NCBI GenBank assembly: GCA_003563255.1
Contig: PWSL01000457.1
Span: 1 to 11,840 of the forward strand
Reading direction: 5' to 3'
Source: Desulfonatronospira sp.
Lineage (GTDB): Bacteria; Desulfobacterota; Desulfovibrionia; Desulfovibrionales; Desulfonatronovibrionaceae
Length of the DNA: 11,840 nucleotides
Shown: positions 1 to 4,919 of the stretch, one piece after another
How positions within the stretch are numbered: the first letter of the stretch is position 1
Layout of the letters: the number at the start of each line of letters is the position of its first letter
Notes under the pieces: model-generated
Database searches by the model: none
Seen by the model: only the letters and a program-made list of their open reading frames with translations
Told to the model about the DNA's origin: nothing
Position numbers and translations under genes: made by a program

Positions 1-60
1 GGTGTTATTTTCTACAATCATTTTGCCATTAATCAGGACAGAATTTACGGGACAGGATAC

Positions 61-104
61 TAGTGACTTACTCCTGAAACCCTGTCACAAAAAACAAGAA
101 ACTT
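61..104 (+). repeat. Dispersed repeat, left half of a ~75-nt unit (copy 1)
   Basis: These 44 bases match 1650-1693 with one mismatch (position 66 against 1655), and the last 38 are identical. In the second copy the unit runs straight on into a hairpin segment (1691-1726). Here that right half lies about 200 bases away, at 300-335, as if the unit had been split by an insertion. No coding capacity is apparent. Confidence 0.85.
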
Positions 105-302
105 GGACAGGATTAACAGGATTGATTACCTTTTGGCCTGGCTTCCGCCTGTCACGCCTGTGGCGTGATTGAATTGCTCGCAGAGCAAGCCCGAAGGGCA
201 TTAAACTGGGAGCCAGGACAAAAATGATTCTCTCTTCATCAATCTCTTAATCTATGCCTGCCACGCGTCTTTGGCGTGGTTAATCCTGTCAAAAAAGCTC
301 TT
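105..302. mobile_element. 198-bp MITE-like multi-hairpin insertion
   Basis: Left homology of the dispersed repeat stops at 104 and right homology resumes at 300. The CTT at 102-104 recurs at 300-302, consistent with a 3-bp target duplication. Near the ends lies a 12-bp inverted repeat, GACAGGATTAAC (106-117) against 279-290. Inside, a 10-bp stem with one G.T pair (137-146 with 208-217) encloses three hairpins: 152-168 (loop TGT), 174-188 (loop GCA) and 189-199 (loop GAA). A further hairpin pairs 261-266 with 274-279. No open reading frame is evident. It is probably a non-autonomous element; the family is not recognised. The right inverted repeat is 12 bases inside the boundary, so the exact end is uncertain. 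Confidence 0.65.
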
Positions 303-335
303 GTCTTTATTGGGTTACGGGCACAGCCCTCGTTA
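300..335 (+). repeat. Dispersed repeat, right (hairpin) half, copy 1
   Basis: This matches 1691-1726 at 31 of 36 positions and resembles 7263-7291. In the other copies the core is a strong GCGGGC-NNN-GCCCGC hairpin. Here the stem is degenerate (GGGC/GCCC at 319-322 and 326-329). It overlaps the stop codon and last codons of the minus-strand esterase gene. Confidence 0.7.
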
Positions 336-885
336 GGATCTTTTTGAGTTCCTTTTTTACAGCGGGCAGGATGTGCTCCACGATTTTTTGGGTGCCCGCA
401 TCGTTTGGATGCACCCCGTCAGGCAGGGTTAATTCCGGATTCTGGGGTATGCCGGGGAGAAAATCCGGACAAAGCGGCACCTGTCTGGAACTGGCAATCT
501 CCCGGTAAATTTTATGAAAATCCTCGTCGTAACCTGGATAATAACCCTGCAATGACTCAAATCCAGCCAGCAGTACCCGGGCATTTGACTCCAGGCAGGC
601 ACTGATGATCTGGTCCAGATTGGTCCGGATTTCTCTTAAGGGCAGTTCCATGAAAAAATCATTGGGACCCAGTTCCACAAGGACCAGGTCCGGGCGTAAT
701 CTGAGCAGACCGTCCAGACGCCTCAGGCCGTCCAGAGTGGTGTCCCCTGATATCCCCCCGTTAATGACGCTTACCTCCCAGCCTTCTTCTGTCAGGGCTT
801 TTTCCAGCCTGGAGGCGAAAGACATTCCCGGCCCCAGTCCGTATCCGGCTGTGAGGCTGTCGCCCAAAGCTAAAATTGTAATCAT
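307..885 (-). CDS. TesA-like SGNH hydrolase (arylesterase / lysophospholipase type)
   Basis: This is a 192-residue GDSL/SGNH esterase, predicted to hydrolyse ester or thioester bonds of small acyl substrates. Visible motifs are block I GDSL with nucleophile Ser10, block II NGGISGDTT (42-50), block III ELGPND with Asn75, and block V DGVHPN with Asp156 and His159. The spacing closely follows E. coli TesA. Two differences from TesA stand out: there is no signal peptide, which suggests a cytoplasmic enzyme, and Pro replaces the second Gly of the usual GGND. The start is supported by an AAGGAG ribosome site (891-896, complement) five bases upstream. The last roughly nine codons fall inside a dispersed repeat (300-335), so the C-terminus is probably repeat-derived. 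It appears monocistronic. The substrate cannot be read from the sequence. Confidence 0.9.
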   Translation of the reverse strand: MITILALGDSLTAGYGLGPGMSFASRLEKALTEEGWEVSVINGGISGDTTLDGLRRLDGLLRLRPDLVLVELGPNDFFMELPLREIRTNLDQIISACLESNARVLLAGFESLQGYYPGYDEDFHKIYREIASSRQVPLCPDFLPGIPQNPELTLPDGVHPNDAGTQKIVEHILPAVKKELKKILTRAVPVTQ

Positions 886-923
886 AAACTCTCCTTAAAA
901 TGACAACTTTTATTCTCCAGCTG

Positions 924-1075
924 ATATCACTACAGCGACACTTTGTGTAAATTATCGCCTCGGCCACCGGGGACAGGCACTTATGCCGACATCAAACCGA
1001 AAAAACGGCCGGACTATCCGACGGCAAAAGAGCCAGTCCCCTTCCAGCTTAAATAAAGTGTCGCTGTAGTGATAA
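924..1075. mobile_element. ~150-bp MITE-like element with 20-bp inverted ends
   Basis: The ends TATCACTACAGCGACACTTT (925-944) and its exact complement (1055-1074) form a perfect 20-bp inverted repeat around a 110-bp centre. A third copy of the end (1591-1605) and the right end both extend by one base, which suggests boundaries 924-1075. CTG then flanks both sides (921-923 and 1076-1078) as a possible 3-bp target duplication. The centre contains small hairpins (997-1008; 1010-1020 with loop CTA), a GCCG/CGGC closing pair (985-988 with 1022-1025), and GGGGAC/GTCCCC arms (969-974, 1036-1041). No transposase is present. The family is not identified. Confidence 0.7.
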
Positions 1076-1240
1076 CTGATCCCCACAAACAGATAACAAC
1101 TTCTTTTTTTGTAACAGGGTATCAGGATTAAGTCACTGACAGTGTCTGTCTGACTATTTGCAGCTGCATTACAGGCAATAAAAAGTCCGGCAAGGTAACC
1201 ATTCAGGGGGCACTCAGTTGAAGTTCCTGGCACAAGGTCT

Positions 1241-1253
1241 GGGGACTGTCCCC
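1241..1253. repeat. REP-like palindrome GGGGACTGTCCCC
   Basis: A perfect 13-nt palindrome with a single central base, followed by GC. It belongs to the same family as copies at 1326-1338, 1552-1563, 7163-7175, 7233-7240 (partial) and 7306-7317. Sequences of this type are often associated with REP-associated tyrosine transposases; none is encoded in this window. Confidence 0.7.
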
Positions 1254-1325
1254 GCTTAGTACTATCTTTGAAGGTTCACACAACTTAGCGTTTGTCATTT
1301 TCTAATTTTGCAGGAAAGGTTTCGC

Positions 1326-1338
1326 GGGGACTGTCCCC
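1326..1338. repeat. REP-like palindrome GGGGACTGTCCCC
   Basis: A second exact copy of the palindrome inside the IS66-type MITE. Its right arm is part of the first unit of the 17-bp tandem duplication at 1334-1367. Confidence 0.7.
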
Positions 1339-1367
1339 GGGCCGTTGCGGTCCCCGGGCCGTTGCGG
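1334..1367 (+). repeat. 17-bp perfect tandem duplication
   Basis: TCCCCGGGCCGTTGCGG occurs twice with no gap (1334-1350 and 1351-1367). It starts within a GGGGACTGTCCCC palindrome and ends at the right end of the MITE. It is probably a replication-slippage product. Confidence 0.85.
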
Positions 1368-1551
1368 CACCCCCTGAATGGTTACCCGGCAAGGCTGGCC
1401 GCGGAATCTGATGGATAAGTCCGGGCTGACCCAGGGGTCGGCACGTAAGGCATCAACTGTTTCCCCTTGATTTTTAAAGGAAACCGTAATAGGTTTACTG
1501 CTAACGCTGACTGAGCCCTAAACCCAATTTATAGTCTCCCTGTCCAAAAAT

Positions 1552-1563
1552 GGGACTGTCCCC
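1552..1563. repeat. REP-like palindrome, truncated copy
   Basis: GGGACTGTCCCC followed by GC, lacking one G of the full 13-nt palindrome. It lies outside the flanking MITEs, so the palindrome also occurs as an independent unit. Confidence 0.55.
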
Positions 1564-1590
1564 GCAACAATAATATTTGGTTACAGGTAT

Positions 1591-1605
1591 TTATCACTAC
1601 AGCGA
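1591..1605 (+). repeat. Solo copy of the 924-1075 element end
   Basis: TTATCACTACAGCGA is identical to the terminal 15 bases of the element at 924-1075 (complement of 1061-1075). No matching opposite end was found nearby, so this is probably a remnant or an independent solo end. Confidence 0.6.
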
Positions 1606-1643
1606 AAGTTATAAAATTCAGAACGGTATCTCAATTGTATGTT

Positions 1644-1729
1644 CCGCTTTAGTGCCTTACTCCTGAAACCCTGTCACAAAAAACAAGAAACTTTTCTTTA
1701 TTGGGTTGCGGGCAAAGCCCGCTTTAGTG
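1644..1729 (+). repeat. Dispersed ~75-nt repeat unit (intact copy) with hairpin
   Basis: CCGCTTTAGTG occurs at 1644-1654 and again at 1719-1729, framing a 75-nt unit. The unit's left part (1650-1693) matches 61-104 and its right part (1691-1726) matches 300-335. The right part holds a strong hairpin, GCGGGC-AAA-GCCCGC (1708-1722), followed by TTTAGTGTT, and a similar hairpin recurs at 7274-7288. The framing direct repeat suggests that the unit can occur in tandem. This copy has no insertion between its halves and so represents the empty-site arrangement for the element at 105-302. Confidence 0.7.
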
Positions 1730-1792
1730 TTATCTTAACCTTGAATAAGGCCGCGGGGAGTATGCCCAATATTCCCAACCCTTAAGTTATTT

Positions 1793-3787
1793 ATGTTCAA
1801 AACAATACGTGCCAGGCTTGTAGCAATTATCGCACTGATTTTATTGCTTACAGCCGTGATTGTCATCTATTTCACCCACAGGGACGTAGGCCGGGAAATG
1901 ACCAGGGTAGAGCAGAACAATGCCGAGAATATCCTTAACTCGGTCTATCTGAATATCCAGGGGGTTTACCGGGGCCTTATCTTTGACCGGGTAAACAGAA
2001 TCGATGAGGCAAAAAAGCGCCTGCACCGGGAAACCCGCATTATTCTTACGGGTCTGGAACTGTCTGCTGACACGGCAGGAGAGATACATAATGAAGACCA
2101 GAGATCACGCAGGGAAAAATCCATAGAATGGCTGCAGGCTCTTCAGTCCGGCAGCACTGATTTTTTTGCAGCGGATGCCCAAAACAACATCTTCTTCGCC
2201 TCCGAAAATGAGCTTGTAGGACAAAACCTGGAAACGATGCGGGATATCAGGGGTGAGCCCCTGTCAGATGCGGTCAACCTAGAAGACAGAGGTTATGAGC
2301 AGTACATTGTCTTTTCACCCGGGACCAGGGAAGTCCCCGGAGGTCAGAACCTGGCATATTTAAGCTATTTTCCGGGCTTTGAGTGGATCCTGGGGGCCTT
2401 TGTGGACATCTCTTCCATTGAAGAAGCGGAACAGGACAGGATGGACCAGCTGATCAAGGAGCTTGAGAGCCAGTTCAGGCAGGCCCGCTTAGCTGAAAGC
2501 GGCTCCCTGTTTATTTTTGATCAGGACAGCGAACTGGTAATTGAGCCGGAGGATTTTGCAGGCAGTCCGGAGTTCGGGACCCTGCTGCAGGAGGTGGCCC
2601 GGCAGAGCCGGGACCAGGAACTGGCCCGCAGCCGTATGTATGTCGGTGAAGAGGCCATGCTTGTCCTCACCAGGTATTTCAGACCCCTGGACTGGTACTT
2701 AAGCGCCATGATCCCAGAGGCCGAAATCCAGGCTCCAGCCAGGGGGGTGGTTCAGAGGCAGTCCTGGATCATCATGGGCATTTTTTTATTAGGGGCAACG
2801 GCAGCCATCTATTTCGTACGCCATATATCCAGACCTCTGGCCCTGCTGGCCGGGCACACCAGGGATCTGGCAGGCAGGGATCTGACATCTGACGACTTTG
2901 ATGCGCAGCAGATCGTCGCCCTCACCAGAAAGCATCACGATGAGGTGGGGGAACTGGCCGGCTCATTTCTATACATGCAGGAAGAGCTCAAAAACAATGT
3001 CCGCAAGCTCCTGGAAACCACTGCAGCCAAGGAGAGATACGAAAGCGAACTCTCCCTGGCCCGGGATATCCAGATGAGCATAGTGCCCAGGAAGTTTCCA
3101 GCCTTCCCGGACATCAGGGAGTTTGATCTTTTCGCCATTCTTGAGCCTGCCAGGGAGGTGGGTGGCGACCTGTATGATTTTTTCCTGCTGGATGAACAGC
3201 ACCTGTGTTTCACAGTGGGAGACGTATCAGACAAGGGCATGCCTGCGGCACTGTATATGGCCATTACCAGGACCCTCATCCAGAGCCATGCCGCCAAGGA
3301 AAAGTCCCCGGCCGGGATAATGACCCGGGTGAATAACGACCTGAGCAGGGACAACCCCAAGAGCATGTTTGTCACCCTCATCATCGGCATCCTGAACATG
3401 TCCACCGGCGAGATCAGATACGCCAATGCCGGGCACAACCTGCCCATACTCATGGACGCCCAGGGCGGGCTTTCTTTTGTCAAGGGCATAAGCGGCCCCG
3501 TGGCCGGGGCCATGGAAGACCTGCCCTACAGGGAGCTTCTGGTAACCTTGAACCCTGGTGAAAGCCTTTTTCTGTATACCGACGGCGTTACCGAAGCCAT
3601 GAACCAGAAACAGGAACTCTTTTCCGATGAAAGGCTGCTGCAGACGGCCATGCAGGCCAAAAACCAGGAACTGCAAAAGCTTTTGCATGACATCCGTGAA
3701 GAGATCAAGACATTCTCGGCAAATTTTCCCCAGTCCGACGACATCACCATGTTTATCCTGAAATACCACGGGGCAGGCGATTACTGA
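1793..3787 (+). CDS. Membrane sensory PP2C/SpoIIE phosphatase (dCache-HAMP-SpoIIE)
   Basis: This 664-residue signalling phosphatase of the RsbU/SpoIIE class is predicted to dephosphorylate a serine or threonine on a partner-switching protein in response to an extracytoplasmic signal. TM1 spans about 9-27. A large periplasmic region (30-320) looks like two Cache modules, the first ending near GFEWILGAFVDI and the second near DWYLSAMIPEAEI. TM2 is 325-343 and a canonical HAMP is 344-397. A coiled linker precedes the phosphatase domain (about 440-660). Conserved motifs are EVGGDLYDF (Asp459), GDVSDKGMPAAL (476-487), NAGH (545-548), LYTDG (Asp597) and DDI (Asp649/650), so the metal-binding acidic residues look intact. 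No good Shine-Dalgarno is visible before the ATG. It is first in an operon with the next two genes. No STAS-domain antagonist or anti-sigma kinase lies in the window, so its substrate is unknown. Confidence 0.92.
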   Translation: MFKTIRARLVAIIALILLLTAVIVIYFTHRDVGREMTRVEQNNAENILNSVYLNIQGVYRGLIFDRVNRIDEAKKRLHRETRIILTGLELSADTAGEIHNEDQRSRREKSIEWLQALQSGSTDFFAADAQNNIFFASENELVGQNLETMRDIRGEPLSDAVNLEDRGYEQYIVFSPGTREVPGGQNLAYLSYFPGFEWILGAFVDISSIEEAEQDRMDQLIKELESQFRQARLAESGSLFIFDQDSELVIEPEDFAGSPEFGTLLQEVARQSRDQELARSRMYVGEEAMLVLTRYFRPLDWYLSAMIPEAEIQAPARGVVQRQSWIIMGIFLLGATAAIYFVRHISRPLALLAGHTRDLAGRDLTSDDFDAQQIVALTRKHHDEVGELAGSFLYMQEELKNNVRKLLETTAAKERYESELSLARDIQMSIVPRKFPAFPDIREFDLFAILEPAREVGGDLYDFFLLDEQHLCFTVGDVSDKGMPAALYMAITRTLIQSHAAKEKSPAGIMTRVNNDLSRDNPKSMFVTLIIGILNMSTGEIRYANAGHNLPILMDAQGGLSFVKGISGPVAGAMEDLPYRELLVTLNPGESLFLYTDGVTEAMNQKQELFSDERLLQTAMQAKNQELQKLLHDIREEIKTFSANFPQSDDITMFILKYHGAGDY

Positions 3788-3809
3788 AAACTTGACAGGT
3801 ACTGATCAC

Positions 3810-4919
3810 ATGCACTTCAGACTGAAGATATTCACGGCTACCCTGGCCATCCTTCTTTTTACCCTGGTTCTCAATTCCGTTTTGAGCATCTCCTCCTTTG
3901 AAAAGATATACTCCAGGTCCCTTGTATCCATCATGGAATCCAGGGCGGTAAACCTCAAGCAGGACATTGAGCGCGGAATCCTGCTGGGCAAGCCCCTGGA
4001 CGCCTTTGAGGGCATGGACGACATGCTGGCTGAATTCCTGGATGCCAATCCCAGGGTGGATAACGTGGCCGTGAGCATGGATCCCGGGGAAATAATCTAT
4101 TTCAAGGGGGCAGAAGAAAATGGTTCCAGTCTTCTTGCCCGGCATGCGCAGGAATTTGAAGGGCAAGAGGAACCCCACGCCGTTTTTGACCGGGACAGAT
4201 ACATTTTATATCTGCCCATAGTCCACAGGGCTGAACAACAGGCCCACGGAGGGTTGCTCCTCTCCTTTTCCCGGGCAGTGATACTGGAGCGCATCACTCA
4301 AATGATCAAGGGTGCCCTGAGCCGCCTGGGCTGGTCCCTGGGGGGCACTGCCCTTGTTCTGGTGGGCCTTCTGGGTCTTTTCGTGGTCCGCCCCATCAGA
4401 AAGGACCTGGAAAGAATCAGGCAGGCCCTTTTGCCCTTTACCCGGGAACACAAAACAGCCGGCGCACAGGACGTGACCCATGAAGAACCGGATAGCCGGT
4501 TCAGCCCGGTTTCTAAAGACGGAAAAACCCATAAGGCCGGGCCTGCTGCGCCCGGATCCGGCCGGACGCCCCTGACCCAGAAATTTCCTGATTCAAGGAT
4601 AATTCGCAACGATATTGTGAGCCTTGGCAGCTACCTGCAGGAGATAGCTCTGGAGCTTGAGTCCAGAGGCAAAGAGGCCACAGAATCTCCAGGGCGCTCT
4701 TTAAAAGAAATTGCAGACGGCCTGGAAAGCTGCAGCAACGAGATTGCCGGGCACCTGGAAAACGAAGAAATACCCCATGAGCTTAGACGTGAACTGGAAC
4801 AGATCATCAGGGACAGCCGGCAGGCCGCCGGAGTCCTTGGCGAAACTAAAGAGGGGAGGTACGCATCAGGCTTCAAAGAGCCTTCAGCTGATACATCAGG
4901 CAGGGGAGGCGGCTTATGA
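3810..4919 (+). CDS. Two-TM membrane sensor with interrupted HAMP and coiled-coil tail
   Basis: The ATG at 3810 gives 369 residues. A TTG at 3792 would add six, but the ATG places the hydrophobic segment immediately after a short basic start. TM1 is about 5-27, followed by a roughly 140-residue periplasmic domain and TM2 at about 174-193. R-P at 194-195 starts a HAMP-like first helix. A 55-residue polar stretch rich in Lys, Pro and Gly (211-266) then separates it from a second HAMP-like helix containing NDIVSLGSYLQEI (from 267). The tail is a charged, probably coiled-coil region. No enzymatic output domain is seen. The periplasmic domain resembles that of the next gene: both have an LK-D-(I/L)-E core, a spaced G-L motif and an I-x-FF-like strand. 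It starts 22 bases after the phosphatase and overlaps the next gene by ATGA. It probably senses a ligand and relays it through protein contact. This family is not one I recognise by name. Confidence 0.85.
   Translation: MHFRLKIFTATLAILLFTLVLNSVLSISSFEKIYSRSLVSIMESRAVNLKQDIERGILLGKPLDAFEGMDDMLAEFLDANPRVDNVAVSMDPGEIIYFKGAEENGSSLLARHAQEFEGQEEPHAVFDRDRYILYLPIVHRAEQQAHGGLLLSFSRAVILERITQMIKGALSRLGWSLGGTALVLVGLLGLFVVRPIRKDLERIRQALLPFTREHKTAGAQDVTHEEPDSRFSPVSKDGKTHKAGPAAPGSGRTPLTQKFPDSRIIRNDIVSLGSYLQEIALELESRGKEATESPGRSLKEIADGLESCSNEIAGHLENEEIPHELRRELEQIIRDSRQAAGVLGETKEGRYASGFKEPSADTSGRGGGL
4903..4909 (+). promoter_or_regulatory. Ribosome binding site GGGGAGG for the sensor-MFS gene
   Basis: This strong Shine-Dalgarno sits six bases before the ATG at 4916, inside the last codons of the upstream sensor gene. 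With the ATGA stop-start overlap it implies translational coupling of the two proteins. Confidence 0.75.

Larger units (their letters stand above)
1195..1385. mobile_element. 191-bp MITE with IS66-type ends and 8-bp target duplication
   Basis: The element begins GTAACCATTCAGGGGG (1195-1210) and ends with its exact complement (1370-1385). The octamer CCGGCAAG lies immediately outside both ends (1187-1194 and 1386-1393), a perfect 8-bp target duplication. IS66-family elements are known for ends starting GTAA and for 8-bp duplications, so this is probably a non-autonomous IS66 derivative. It carries no transposase, accessory gene or other open frame, only two GGGGACTGTCCCC palindromes (1241-1253, 1326-1338) and a 17-bp tandem duplication. 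The right end recurs at 8954-8973. Confidence 0.85.
886..1792. other. Gene-free, repeat-rich intergenic region
   Basis: About 900 bases separate the divergently oriented esterase and phosphatase genes. No open frame here looks like a real protein; the longest candidate, on the minus strand, runs through an inverted-repeat element. The region holds two MITE-like elements, a solo copy of one end, three GGGGACTGTCCCC palindromes, a 17-bp tandem duplication, and a second copy of a dispersed 75-nt repeat. The stretch 1394-1550 shows nothing recognisable. Confidence 0.8.

Noticed and set aside
952..1233. 93-codon open frame on the minus strand in the repeat region
   Set aside because: It crosses the inverted-repeat element and the left end of the IS66-type MITE, so it is a chance frame.
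1708..1730. Intrinsic terminator (GC hairpin followed by TTTAGTGTT)
   Set aside because: The hairpin is a dispersed repeat copy with a short, interrupted T tract, and no plus-strand gene ends just upstream.
1741..1772. Sigma-70 promoter (TTGAAT ... CAATAT) for the phosphatase operon
   Set aside because: The spacer is 20 bases and the second hexamer is poor; not convincing enough to list.
3227..3769. 180-codon open frame on the minus strand
   Set aside because: It lies opposite the catalytic domain of the SpoIIE phosphatase, whose motifs are clear; the reverse frame has no recognisable domain.
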